Shown here in pieces: positions 1 to 8,955 of a DNA stretch of 64,000 nucleotides; the stretch's first letter is position 1; the number at the start of each line of letters is the position of its first letter. Location: contig JAEWET010000036.1 of assembly GCA_023389195.1 (NCBI GenBank), positions 62,001-126,000 on the forward strand, given 5' to 3'. Source of the stretch: Aliihoeflea sp023389195. Lineage in GTDB: Bacteria > Pseudomonadota > Alphaproteobacteria > Rhizobiales > Rhizobiaceae. The translations under genes and the position numbers were made by a program. The notes under the pieces are model-generated. The model ran no database searches and had not been told where the DNA came from. It saw nothing but the letters and a program-made list of their open reading frames with translations.

Positions 1-359
1 TCCCAGATGGGGAACATCGTGGGCTTAAGGAAATGCAAGAATTTGCTCGTGCCGATCCAAGAGTTGTTGACTAGGGGTGTCTCCAGTTCTTCTATCAGGG
101 CAACAGCTTCTGCTGGATTCTGACAGTTGCCCGCCGGGATGAAGAGGTTCGCTTCAAGATCGCCGAACTCCGCAAGCCTGTGTGAATTCACCATTGTAGG
201 CATCCAGCCATAGACTGCTAGTAGCAGAGCAACTGCGGCAACTGCACTCTTGTCCTGCAACGCAAGTTCCCCAAGCCATATCAAGCCAGCATAGTCTTTG
301 TGAAAATCGAACCCAACGATGGCGGCAATTTCCTCTTGGGAGAGCGTCAGCGGTTCCAT
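1..359 (-). CDS. Unknown protein, 3' end beyond window
   Basis: An open frame starts with ATG at 359, one base after the hsdR stop (TGACATG arrangement), and stays open for 119 codons to the left edge, so the gene is cut there. The visible protein starts MEPLTLSQEEIAAIVGFDF and ends with a stretch containing WIGTSKFLHFL and FPIWD. Tight coupling to hsdR suggests that it belongs to the restriction-modification operon. I do not recognise a named domain. Similar FLHFL-x-P...FPIWD segments occur, from memory, in uncharacterised bacterial proteins, but I assign no function. The frame is convincing because it is long, uninterrupted and directly follows a cotranscribed gene. Confidence 0.6.
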   Translation of the reverse strand, partial: MEPLTLSQEEIAAIVGFDFHKDYAGLIWLGELALQDKSAVAAVALLLAVYGWMPTMVNSHRLAEFGDLEANLFIPAGNCQNPAEAVALIEELETPLVNNSWIGTSKFLHFLKPTMFPIW

Positions 360-360
360 G

Positions 361-3300
361 TCAGTTGACCACGCCACTACCCGGGTACTTCTCGAACACC
401 CACTGATAGGTCCGCTCGACCTTCTCGTCGAACACACCTTGCCCGTACGCCTGAGGCAGCCCGTCGTCGTAGAGCTGTTGGATGGTCGCCTTGACCGCTG
501 CCTTGGCGCGTTCCTTGAGCCGCCAGTCCAGAACCAGCTTCTCGGCCTTGAGCTTCTCCAGTAGGGACTTGGCCACGCGCTTGATGAGGTCCTCGTCCTC
601 TGGCCCGAGCTTGGGCTCCGGCTGGGTCAGGATGTCGAAGATCGCCAGCTCTTCCTCGGTCAGACCCTGTCGGATTGCCCTCTGGTCTTCAGTGGTCATG
701 TCGCCGACCAGTGCTAGGAGCTGGTTAAAGAAGTCGGCGGCAGTCAGGCTTCCGGCATTGTATTGCGCGACCAGAGCCTCGAAACGCTCCACGAGGCCGC
801 GCCGTGTCGGATTGCGAGCGGCCATTTCCTCCAGCCTATCCTCGACTGCCCGGCGTAGGCGCTGGGTTTCGGTGCGCTGGCGATTTCCCGTGTCGAACAT
901 GGCCCTCAGGCGCTCGATGTCGATCCGGGAGAGGTCGAACAAGCCAGTGGTGTCGCCGTCTTCGCGAATGGGTGCCGTTATCTCCACACCGGCAATCGAG
1001 TTGTCGAGCAAGGCTTCGATCTTGCCGGAGACCTCCGATATGTCCGGCCTCTCGGTGAGGGAGCGGATGCGCTCGGCAATAACCTCGATGGCTGCCGAGA
1101 TCTTGCGGTAGGGTTCGGCCCGGGCATCGGGCAGGACGGCTTTGAAGGTGGACCAGACGTTTGAAGCCATCGCAAGGAAGGTGCGGCGTTCGGGGTCGGT
1201 GCCGTTCAATGCTTCTACGGCATCCCCGAGCCTTCTCAGCCGGTCAAACCCGGTCACCTCTAGGATCGCCGCCGCGTCAACGTCCCGCGCCCGGCAGAAG
1301 GCCAGAGCCTCGTCGATGGCCTGGGCGAGATCGTCGACCAGTGCGGACTTGTCCTCGATGGGCTTGGCATTCGTCGCGCCGCCCACGGCATAGATAGCGA
1401 GCGCCTTCTCCAGATTGCGAAAGATACCGACATAGTCGACGATCAGACCGGCCTTCTTGCCCGGCGCATTCCGGTTGGCCCGAGCGATGGTCTGCATCAG
1501 GGTGTGGTTCTTCATCGGCTTGTCGAGATAGATGGTCGAGCAAGTCGGCACGTCGAAGCCGGTGATCCACATGGCACAGACGAAGACCAGACGAAGCGGA
1601 TCGCTGCCCTTCTTGAACCGCTCGTCCAAATCCTCTTCGATCATCCGCCTCCGGTGGGTGCGAATGTCGAGGCTCTTGGCCTCCATGTCGGCGATCTCGT
1701 TCTGGCCTTGGCTGACCACGACAGCCATGTCCGTCTCGCGCATGAAGGCGATGACGGCGGCCAAAGCCTCGCGCTGATCGGCAGGGGCTGAGCCAAGGGC
1801 TGCCTCGCGCCGTGCAATCTCGGCAACCCACGAGCGGCGAACCTTGTCGTACATCTTGACCGCCGTCGCCTTGTCGATGGCCACGAACATGGCCTTACCG
1901 CGATAGCCGCGACCGACGAAGTGGCGAACGAGATCCTCGGCGATCCGGTCCAGACGGTCTTCGCGGGTGATCAGGTGGTATTGGGTGCCGAGACGCTTCT
2001 CGAGTTCGCGCTCCTGCTCCTCGTCGAGATCGGCCTCCTCGATGACGGCCTCCAGGTCCTCGGCAAAGCTCTCGTTGGCGAACTCCAGCTCAGGGATACG
2101 GTTCTCGTAGTAGAGCGGAACCGTGGCCCCATCCTCGGTCGACTGCTGATAGGTGTAGGTCGAGACATAGTCGCCGAAGACGTCGCGGGTCTTCTCTTCC
2201 CCGGCCATCAGGGGAGTCCCGGTGAAGCCTATGAAGGCAGCATTCGGCAACGCCCGGCGCATGTTGGCGGCCAGCGTGTCGTATTGCGAGCGATGAGCCT
2301 CGTCGGCGATCACGATAATATCCGACCGCTCGGAAAGGACCGGAAAGGTCTCGCCCTTGGCCGTGCCGAACTTGTGAATCAGGGTGAAGACATAGCGCTC
2401 GTTACCCCTGAGCAGCGTCTTCAAATGCTCCTTCGATCCGGCGCGCACCTCCCGCACATCCTTGGTCACCGCGCCACAGGCGGCGAAGACGTCGGAAATC
2501 TGCTTGTCCAGTTCCTCGCGGTCGGTGACGATCACGAAGGTCCAGGCCCCGGGGATCGTCCGCAGTACCTTTCGAGTGAAGGTCAGCATGGAAAGGCTCT
2601 TGCCGGAGCCTTGCGTGTGCCAGAAGACCCCGAGCTTGCCCCGGTTCTCCCCGAGATTGACCACGGCCTGAACCGCCTTGTTCACGCCGAGAAACTGGTG
2701 GTTCTGAGCAATCTTCTTGACCAGCCCGTCCTTGGTCTCTTCGAAGATGAGGAAGTTCTCGACAAGGTCGATCAGGCGCTCAGGCTTGGCGGCAGCACGG
2801 ATGGCGGTTTCAAGCGACACGCGGCCCGGCTCGGTCTCGTCGTCGATCCGCTTCCATTCCTTGTAGGTGTCCCATGGCGAATAGGCCGACGCGCCGATCC
2901 GGGTGTCGAGCCCATTGGAGACGAGAACAAAGCCGTTGGGCCGGAAGAGCTGCGGAATGCTGTCGCGGTAGTCCCGGACATTGTCGCGATAGGCATCCTC
3001 GATCCGCCTGTGTCCGGCCTTCAGCTCGATGAAGAGCAGCGGCACTCCGTTGACGAAGCCGATCAGGTCTGTGCGGCGACGGTGAAGTTCGCCCGAAATC
3101 CAGACCTGAGAGACCAGTGTGAAGTCATTGGCGTCAAAATCGCGCCAGTCGAGAACCCGGACCCGTTCCTTGGCCATGCCGCCGTCATCGTCGCGGTATT
3201 CCACATCGACCCCGTCCCGCACCAGTTCCAGAACTTCCCGGTTTGCCGCCATCGGCACCATTGATGCCCGGTCCTGCGTCAGGGCGTCAAAGGCGAGGTC

Positions 3301-3564
3301 GAGGGCATCCTGTGGCAAGCCGGAGTTCAACCGGGCGAGAGCGGTGCGCAGCGTCTTGGTGAGAAAGGGATCGCGCAACGTGTCGCGAAACGGCGAGCCG
3401 TCAGAGCCGAAGATTTCATCATAGAGATTGAAGTGGCTCCAGCCGAGGCTCTCCAGAAGCGCAATTGCCGGTTTCTCGACCAGCCCGTCCTCGGAGAAGC
3501 CGGTCAGCGTGGCGCGGGTGCCCTCGGGAAAGCCGTAGTGGAGGTCCTTCGGGGAGTCGACCAT
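361..3564 (-). CDS. hsdR: Type I restriction enzyme R subunit HsdR
   Basis: This is the motor and nuclease subunit of a type I restriction-modification complex, which translocates and cleaves DNA lacking the host methylation. At 1067 aa it has normal family length. The N-terminal nuclease domain shows D166 and E180-L-K182 of the PD-(D/E)xK fold. The SF2 motor follows: Walker A TQGSGKS at about 317-323, DEAH at 421-424, a GFTGTP motif III, and late motifs in the WITGFDVP...QTIARANRN region. The remaining C-terminal third is the helical HsdR region that contacts the methylase core. It is the fourth gene of the operon, three bases after hsdS. All key motifs are present, so it should be active. 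Confidence 0.95.
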   Translation of the reverse strand: MVDSPKDLHYGFPEGTRATLTGFSEDGLVEKPAIALLESLGWSHFNLYDEIFGSDGSPFRDTLRDPFLTKTLRTALARLNSGLPQDALDLAFDALTQDRASMVPMAANREVLELVRDGVDVEYRDDDGGMAKERVRVLDWRDFDANDFTLVSQVWISGELHRRRTDLIGFVNGVPLLFIELKAGHRRIEDAYRDNVRDYRDSIPQLFRPNGFVLVSNGLDTRIGASAYSPWDTYKEWKRIDDETEPGRVSLETAIRAAAKPERLIDLVENFLIFEETKDGLVKKIAQNHQFLGVNKAVQAVVNLGENRGKLGVFWHTQGSGKSLSMLTFTRKVLRTIPGAWTFVIVTDREELDKQISDVFAACGAVTKDVREVRAGSKEHLKTLLRGNERYVFTLIHKFGTAKGETFPVLSERSDIIVIADEAHRSQYDTLAANMRRALPNAAFIGFTGTPLMAGEEKTRDVFGDYVSTYTYQQSTEDGATVPLYYENRIPELEFANESFAEDLEAVIEEADLDEEQERELEKRLGTQYHLITREDRLDRIAEDLVRHFVGRGYRGKAMFVAIDKATAVKMYDKVRRSWVAEIARREAALGSAPADQREALAAVIAFMRETDMAVVVSQGQNEIADMEAKSLDIRTHRRRMIEEDLDERFKKGSDPLRLVFVCAMWITGFDVPTCSTIYLDKPMKNHTLMQTIARANRNAPGKKAGLIVDYVGIFRNLEKALAIYAVGGATNAKPIEDKSALVDDLAQAIDEALAFCRARDVDAAAILEVTGFDRLRRLGDAVEALNGTDPERRTFLAMASNVWSTFKAVLPDARAEPYRKISAAIEVIAERIRSLTERPDISEVSGKIEALLDNSIAGVEITAPIREDGDTTGLFDLSRIDIERLRAMFDTGNRQRTETQRLRRAVEDRLEEMAARNPTRRGLVERFEALVAQYNAGSLTAADFFNQLLALVGDMTTEDQRAIRQGLTEEELAIFDILTQPEPKLGPEDEDLIKRVAKSLLEKLKAEKLVLDWRLKERAKAAVKATIQQLYDDGLPQAYGQGVFDEKVERTYQWVFEKYPGSGVVN

Positions 3565-3567
3565 GGG

Positions 3568-4770
3568 CTATTCCGCAGCCTGGGCAAAGGTCTCTTCGGT
3601 GGCCGAGACGCCAATTTGGCCAGAAACCAGCTTGGGGAGAAGTAGGTCGCGAGCAGCGCGGAGGCTGGTGTTCGTTCTTTCTAACACAGCTATCTGATCA
3701 AGTATTGGTACAACGGCTTGGTTGAATTTTATCAGGATCGACTGGGGCGGCAGCGTGACCTGGATTGCTCCTGCATCTCCTGTCGAGATAAAGGGTTGAG
3801 CAGCTCCTCTGCGCGGCCAGAAATGAACGCCCAGTGTAATCAAATATAGAAATTCCGCCGTTATGTTCTGACCGATTGGTAGAAGGTAAAAGGTGTTCGC
3901 GATACATGTCCACTTGTCACGCGCAAGCCACGTCTTGCCGCAGTAGGCGCCGACCCCAGAAACGACCACCGCTTTCTCATCAACTTCCCAACTTTCTAAA
4001 AAACCATCAGGTCCACTCGCGCTGAACGCGACAAAGCCCTTCTCGGTGTAGGCCTTCTTCGTGAGTTGTTGCTTCCCACGCTTAAATTTGGCGATTTCAG
4101 AAAGAGGAACTTTTGCCCAACCGGTTGGTAACTCATCAATGAAGCCAACCTCGTCGCGACCCGGATAGCGGAAGCGGACGAACCATTCATCGAACAGCCG
4201 CCGCGCCATGTCCTCAAGGATCGCAATGCGCCGCTGGCTCACCTCGATCAGGTCGTCATACGCCGACAGCACGTTGGCGATGCGACTTTGAATAGCGAGC
4301 GGCGGGAGCCACGCAGTAACCTCGCCTATTCGGGAAGGCGAAGTGTGTCGGACCTTGGTTCCTGAACTGGATGCCCTTATCTGCTGGCGAACCGCCCGTG
4401 TGTTCAACAGGTAGTATAGAAAGCGAATGTCAGTGCTTTCGCTTGTAACTAACCCAATCCGCTGGTTGTGCAGGTAAACTTCGTCATCGGGAATAAACGC
4501 GGCACTGCCTAGGAGCCCCTCGGCTTGCTCCGTCATCGCAACAACTAGACTTTCTGAAGGAAGAATGTACTCCCTTGGCACCGCGCCACTATAGCGTTTT
4601 TGTTTGTCGCCATTTCTCTTGAATCCCCCTTCTTCAAAGAAATTCCCTGGAGTCATGAGAACGTAGGGACCGTTGGTGCCGATATGCTCGCCCTTGAAGG
4701 CAAAGCCATGCTTGATGTGAACGACGTCCCTCAGGTGGCGCTTTTCCCAGCCGCTTAACATACTGGTCAT
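3568..4770 (-). CDS. hsdS: Type I restriction specificity subunit HsdS
   Basis: HsdS sets the DNA target of the methylase and restriction complex. The 400-aa protein has the usual two-repeat plan. The first target-recognition domain starts near WEKRHLRDVVHIKHG. It is followed by a conserved central helix region (IANVLSAYDDLIEVSQRRIAIL). The second target-recognition domain (GWAKVPLSEIAKFKRGKQQ) comes next, and then a distal helix ending LLLPKLVSGQI. Its ATG overlaps the hsdM stop as ATGA. The DNA here (about 3.7-4.7 kb) is distinctly more AT-rich than hsdM and hsdR, as is common for exchangeable specificity genes. No second or inverted hsdS copy is present, so there is no sign of specificity switching. 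Confidence 0.93.
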   Translation of the reverse strand: MTSMLSGWEKRHLRDVVHIKHGFAFKGEHIGTNGPYVLMTPGNFFEEGGFKRNGDKQKRYSGAVPREYILPSESLVVAMTEQAEGLLGSAAFIPDDEVYLHNQRIGLVTSESTDIRFLYYLLNTRAVRQQIRASSSGTKVRHTSPSRIGEVTAWLPPLAIQSRIANVLSAYDDLIEVSQRRIAILEDMARRLFDEWFVRFRYPGRDEVGFIDELPTGWAKVPLSEIAKFKRGKQQLTKKAYTEKGFVAFSASGPDGFLESWEVDEKAVVVSGVGAYCGKTWLARDKWTCIANTFYLLPIGQNITAEFLYLITLGVHFWPRRGAAQPFISTGDAGAIQVTLPPQSILIKFNQAVVPILDQIAVLERTNTSLRAARDLLLPKLVSGQIGVSATEETFAQAAE

Positions 4771-6347
4771 CCCAACAGTCCGGAGAGGTTCTGCGCAATC
4801 AGCGACTGCAGTCGCGCCGCCTCGATGTTCAACGCTTCCAGTTCCTCGTGCAACTCTTCCAGCTTCTCGCGGAAATCCTCGTCGTCCTCTTCACCAGCGG
4901 CCGCACCGACATAGCGGCCCGGATTGAGCGACCAGCCTTGGCCTTCAATCTCGGTCCGGGTCGCACTGCGGCACAGTCCGGCAACATTCCCATAGGCGAG
5001 TCCCGGGAAGCGCTCCTCCAGCCAAGCCTTGGACTGTGTGAAGAACTCCGGCTCCTCACCGCGCCAGAGTCGCACGATGTTGGCCAGAACCTCGACCTGT
5101 TCTTCGGTGAAATCGCGGTGGGCGCGGTCGATCTGGCGGAAGATGTGACGGGCATCGAGGAAGAGGACCTCGTCGGCCCTTGGCCCCTTGGTCTTGCCCT
5201 TGTCGAAGAACCACAGGGTGCAGGGAAGGGTGACCGTCAGGAAGAAGTTCGGCCCGACCGAGACGATGACATCGACGCTGCCGCTCTCGATCAGCTTCTT
5301 CCGGATCTCCTGTTCAGTGCCTCGGGCATCGGCTGCGGAATTGGCCATGACGAAACCGGCTCGGCCCGTCTCGCTCAGCCGCGACCAGAAAAACTGGATC
5401 CAGAGATAGTTGGCGTTGTCAGCGGTTGGTATGCCAAAGGGAAAGCGGTTGGCGACATCCAGCAACTTGCTCTTGTCCAACTCCTTCACATTGAATGGCG
5501 GATTGGCCATGACGAAGTCGAAGCCGCCCGGCCCCTCGTAGCGCCCGTCCTTGTCCTTCTTTGGCATCACCTCTTCGAAGACGGGATCGCGATAGGTGTC
5601 GGCGTCGAGGATCTTGCCGGAGAGGCCATGTACGGCGAGGTTCATCTGGGCCAAACGCCAGGTTTCGCGGGTGCGCTCGACGCCGTAGATAGACAGCTCC
5701 TTGTCGGGTTCCTTCTGATGGCGCTTCACGAATTCCGCCGAATGCACGAACATGCCGCCCGAGCCACAGGCCGGGTCCAGAATGCGCCCGTGATATGGTT
5801 CGATGATTTCGACGATCAGCCGGACGATGGACGAGGGAGTGTAGAACTCCCCGCCCTTCTGCATGGTCTCCTTAGCGAAGTTACCCATGAAGTATTCGTA
5901 GACATGGCCGAAGGCATCGCCGCTGATCTTGAGGGGCTGGAGTTCGCGAAGCAGCTCAACGAGGACGTCGTCGGGGATCGACTGGTACGTCTTCGGCAGG
6001 ACGTCGGCGAGTTCCGAGTTCTTCGCCTCGATCTCTCGCATGGCGTTCGTCAGGGCACGTCCGAGGTTAGACCCTTCGGGTAGAGCGAGGAGGAACGAGA
6101 ACCTGGCTTCCGGAGGTAGAAAGATCGCCCCTTCCGCCTTGTAGGCTTCAGGACCAAGTTTGATCCGTGAGCCCTCGCGCGGTGCCAATTTTGCCTCAAC
6201 CTCCGAGAACCGCTCTTCTGCGTGACGCAGGAACAGAAGGCCAAGCACAGGGCGAGCATACTCAGAAGGAAGAACACCCGAGTTCGCCCTCAGCTTGTCG
6301 GCAGTCCGCCAAAGTCGCTCCGATATCTTCGAAGAGGTGTCCATCAT
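4767..6347 (-). CDS. hsdM: Type I adenine-N6 methyltransferase HsdM
   Basis: This is the modification subunit, which transfers a methyl group from S-adenosylmethionine to adenine N6 in the sequence chosen by HsdS. The 526-aa protein has an HsdM_N helical domain, then the methylase domain with the SAM-binding motif DPACGSGGMF at 191-200 and the catalytic NPPF at 282-285. A Glu/Leu-rich coiled coil closes the C-terminus, where the family contacts HsdS. The first of two adjacent ATGs was chosen because a GAGAA element precedes it. It lies 27 bases after the GIY-YIG gene and overlaps hsdS by four bases, so the genes are almost certainly one transcript. Confidence 0.95.
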   Translation of the reverse strand: MMDTSSKISERLWRTADKLRANSGVLPSEYARPVLGLLFLRHAEERFSEVEAKLAPREGSRIKLGPEAYKAEGAIFLPPEARFSFLLALPEGSNLGRALTNAMREIEAKNSELADVLPKTYQSIPDDVLVELLRELQPLKISGDAFGHVYEYFMGNFAKETMQKGGEFYTPSSIVRLIVEIIEPYHGRILDPACGSGGMFVHSAEFVKRHQKEPDKELSIYGVERTRETWRLAQMNLAVHGLSGKILDADTYRDPVFEEVMPKKDKDGRYEGPGGFDFVMANPPFNVKELDKSKLLDVANRFPFGIPTADNANYLWIQFFWSRLSETGRAGFVMANSAADARGTEQEIRKKLIESGSVDVIVSVGPNFFLTVTLPCTLWFFDKGKTKGPRADEVLFLDARHIFRQIDRAHRDFTEEQVEVLANIVRLWRGEEPEFFTQSKAWLEERFPGLAYGNVAGLCRSATRTEIEGQGWSLNPGRYVGAAAGEEDDEDFREKLEELHEELEALNIEAARLQSLIAQNLSGLLG

Positions 6348-6374
6348 GCCGTTCTCAGACTCGTTTCATTAGAT

Positions 6375-7301
6375 TTACGTCGCGTCTTCAGGGACGACAG
6401 ACAGTTGGGCATCTTGCCAGTCTTTAAGTGTCTGACCGGTTGATGCAATCTTCCACGAGGTCCGTCCGTTCGTATTTCTATTCTTTATCACAGCAGCAGC
6501 AGCGCTCGGGCTCGGGAAGGAGACATTCTCGGTGAACTTTAGAAATTCAGGGTCGTCGCTTGGGGCCAAGCGGCCATCCTTAATGAGTTGGTCGCGCAGA
6601 CCAGAATAGCCGTTCGAGGCGAATTCGTCCTTCGCGAAGGCCAGCGAGCCCTCTAGCACGACTATTTCTCCGTCCACCTCAAATGCGCGAGCTTCGAAGC
6701 CGTACTTGCGGCTTGGCAGGACGAGCTCAAGTTGTCCATCGCCAACGCCGTTCGGAGTCTCGGTGGGGCGAGGAGGTGCGGCCTTCACCTTCGGTCGCAG
6801 AAAATCCAATCCGATCACCGGCAAGATCACTTGGACCTGTGAGATGAAGAACTCCATGTCGGCGATGTCACTTTCAGGAAGGCTCTTTCTCCGAGGTTCG
6901 TTGCCGTTGGCCACATTGGCGCGGTCTGCGGCAATCGTCAGCTCTACGAAGCGGTGTTCCAAGTAGCGAACATGGGCCTTGGTCAGGTTCATGTCCTTGG
7001 AGGTGACAATGCAGGCACGGGTCCAGAAGTCCTTCGATGCATCCCGGGAGTGCAGCTTGATCCGGTCGCCGACGCTATCGCCTTCACCGACATAGACGCG
7101 CGACTTGGTGGGCTGCTCCGGGTCATCACCGACTAGGAAATACACGCCTGTACGCGCTACTTCCTCACGCTGAAGCGCTTCTCCGAGGCGCGACCTGGGG
7201 GTCACCACCGCATGACCTGTCCAGTTCATAATCTCTGCCGTCAAGATGCCTGTGGGTGAACCGTCCACCAAGTAGAGCCTGACGCTTTTGCCGTGAACCA
7301 C
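6375..7301 (-). CDS. GIY-YIG nuclease-fold protein with DUF4357
   Basis: The 308-aa protein carries a GIY-YIG fold: GVY at 52-54, VYVG at 69-72, Arg80 and Glu115 in YLEHRF match the catalytic pattern of the family. The C-terminal portion (about 235-300, ending near GQTLKDWQ) resembles DUF4357. Such proteins are common in restriction-modification loci, but their role is not settled. I chose the GTG at 7301 because a strong GGGAGGAG ribosome binding site lies four bases upstream and the conserved region VRLYLVDGSPTGILTAEIM begins right after it. The frame is open further upstream to an ATG at 7475, which would add 58 unconserved-looking residues. It is the first gene of the hsdMSR operon. Confidence 0.8.
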   Translation of the reverse strand: MVHGKSVRLYLVDGSPTGILTAEIMNWTGHAVVTPRSRLGEALQREEVARTGVYFLVGDDPEQPTKSRVYVGEGDSVGDRIKLHSRDASKDFWTRACIVTSKDMNLTKAHVRYLEHRFVELTIAADRANVANGNEPRRKSLPESDIADMEFFISQVQVILPVIGLDFLRPKVKAAPPRPTETPNGVGDGQLELVLPSRKYGFEARAFEVDGEIVVLEGSLAFAKDEFASNGYSGLRDQLIKDGRLAPSDDPEFLKFTENVSFPSPSAAAAVIKNRNTNGRTSWKIASTGQTLKDWQDAQLSVVPEDAT

Positions 7302-7486
7302 GTGTCTCCTCCCGCTTCCCGAATTATCGGAATGACAGTTCTGTTCAGGAAAGTCAGGACCTTTCAGCGAAAAATTCGTAAACACATTCTTCATGGCCCC
7401 CAAGGACATTTTCCCCCCGGTACCCCCCGATGAGGTGGCGGCTTCAATCGGCATCGAGGTATTCGCGCGGTTCATGTTGATTGATG

Positions 7487-8053
7487 TCAGCCACTCTGGG
7501 CCAGGTCAGCCACAGCCTTCTGCACCGACGCCTTCGACAGGCCCACTTCTGCTGCGATCTTGCGGATGCTCAAGCCATCCTGCCGGAGCTGCTTGATGCG
7601 CCGTTCTACGTCAGCAGTAATCGTCTTGGGACGGCCCCCGGTGCGTCCTTCGGCCTTCGCCCTTGCGATCCCTTCCATCTGCCGCTCCCGTCTGATGTCG
7701 GTTTCGAACTCTGCGATGAGAGCCAGGATGCCCATTACCAGCTTGCCGGTACGGCTGGTTGTGTCCACCAGAGGATCATCGAGAACCCTGAAGGTGACCT
7801 GCTTTTCATCAAGTTCGCGCGCGATGCGGTAGAGGTCCGAGGTGCTGCGAGCGAGACGATCGAGCTTGGTGATGATCAGGGTGTCGCCCTCCCGGAGGAA
7901 CTCCAGGCAGCGCTGCAGCTCCGGACGCTTCCCGTCCAGCCCTGACTTCTTCTCGCTGAAGAGTTTCGTCACCCCTGCCGCCTTCAGCCGGTCCACCTGG
8001 CTCTCGTAGCTCTGCCCTCTTGTGCTAACCCGCGCATATCCCACACATGCCAC
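7487..8053 (-). CDS. Serine recombinase (resolvase/invertase family)
   Basis: A small serine recombinase of 188 aa. The catalytic serine is S10 in YARVSTRGQ. The dimer and catalytic core contains TKLDRLARSTSDL and ALIAEFETDIRRER, and a C-terminal helix-turn-helix ends in GLSIRKIAAEVGLSKASVQKAV. This is the size of Tn3-type resolvases and Hin/Gin invertases, not of large integrases. It may resolve cointegrates, invert DNA, or be a remnant of a transposon. No transposase or partner hsdS inverted copy is visible nearby. The upstream region (8054-8299) carries repeated elements that could be its binding sites. Confidence 0.9.
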   Translation of the reverse strand: MACVGYARVSTRGQSYESQVDRLKAAGVTKLFSEKKSGLDGKRPELQRCLEFLREGDTLIITKLDRLARSTSDLYRIARELDEKQVTFRVLDDPLVDTTSRTGKLVMGILALIAEFETDIRRERQMEGIARAKAEGRTGGRPKTITADVERRIKQLRQDGLSIRKIAAEVGLSKASVQKAVADLAQSG

Positions 8054-8187
8054 ATTCGTACCCTTTCCTTTTAGACCAACACAGACGCATGATTATTGGA
8101 CGCAATGTGTACGGTCAATGGAAGTGTGCGAAAAAGGTATAGGTTTGTGGACGGTCTGATTGGAGGGCACGGTCAAGCTGAGTTCGG

Positions 8188-8267
8188 CATTTCCCCCTCA
8201 TAAAGAGACACGGATCGGCAAGAGTCATTTCCTTCCCATATAGAGAAACATGGAAAGGGACCGGCAA
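8188..8267. repeat. Imperfect direct repeat pair upstream of recombinase
   Basis: Two copies lie almost head to tail: 8188-8222 and 8226-8267. Both start CATTTCC, contain a CATAAAGAGACA-like core (8199-8210 and 8237-8250) and end in CGGCAA. A third copy of the core, CATAAAGAGAGACA, is at 8902-8915, upstream of the 170-aa gene. They could be recombinase or repressor binding sites; the sequence alone does not decide. Confidence 0.55.
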
Positions 8268-8299
8268 ACCCGACCTCGACACCTGTTCACGTTGCCGAA

Positions 8300-8812
8300 T
8301 TAACTAGGACGCAAGCCTAAAGCTGCGAAACCTTCGGCTACCTCGGGCTTGATGGTCCAGCGGTTGGTACCCGGCGATAGATCGGCCAGGATGCCACTAT
8401 AGAAGTCTGCATCTCGCCTGTCGGACGGTGACGGTGGCCACAGACTGTGCAGTCTCTTCTCGCACATGGTCCCGAAATGCATGTGCCAGGATTGAACTCC
8501 CCACCCTAAAGCCTTGCTCAACCCCTCAGACGTCGAACCGGGATTGTCGAGGAGTACTTTGACAATCTTCCGCTCGGTCTCGGTCATAGGTTTCGCCATG
8601 AAGGCTTTTCTGACAAGTTCGGCTCTAGGAAGATTGCTCGCCCGAGACGCCAATCGATCTCGCTTCGCGGCCTCGTGCCGGTCGATTGCGACAATCAACT
8701 GGTGAGCATCATCTAACCCCCTGGCGGCTGCCCTCTGGGCATTGGAACGCATCTGTTGAAGTTCCTGATGGCTCTTCGATGGCATTGAAGAGATCACTTT
8801 TTCAATACTCAC
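8300..8812 (-). CDS. Unknown 170-aa protein, possible winged helix
   Basis: I do not recognise this protein. The GTG at 8812 is preferred because GGGGAGG lies five bases upstream, while an upstream ATG (8890) has no clear ribosome binding site. The first third is basic and helical (HQELQQMRSNAQRAAARG, then an Asp/His/Lys-rich segment). The middle, from MTETERKIVKVLLDNPG to LSKALGWGVQSWHMHFG, looks like a winged-helix or helix-turn-helix domain. It is divergent from the 638-aa helicase-like gene and shares its 244-base upstream region, so it could be its regulator or partner. This is inference from arrangement only. Confidence 0.55.
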   Translation of the reverse strand: MSIEKVISSMPSKSHQELQQMRSNAQRAAARGLDDAHQLIVAIDRHEAAKRDRLASRASNLPRAELVRKAFMAKPMTETERKIVKVLLDNPGSTSEGLSKALGWGVQSWHMHFGTMCEKRLHSLWPPSPSDRRDADFYSGILADLSPGTNRWTIKPEVAEGFAALGLRPS

Positions 8813-8955
8813 CCAAACCTCCCCGGTGAACCCTAGAGGACCCCAGCACAGAATTCGGGATGCTGACAAGAGGGTCGCTCGGAGTGACAAAGAAAGGTTG
8901 CCATAAAGAGAGACAGAGTTAGGAACACTCCTTGGCTGCCATCAAGTCCCCCATT

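Noticed and set aside
1921..3264. 447-codon open frame antisense to hsdR
   Set aside because: Lies wholly within hsdR and lacks signals of its own.
3568..4770. Phase-variable hsdS inverted by the serine recombinase
   Set aside because: Only one hsdS is present and no inverted partial copy is visible.
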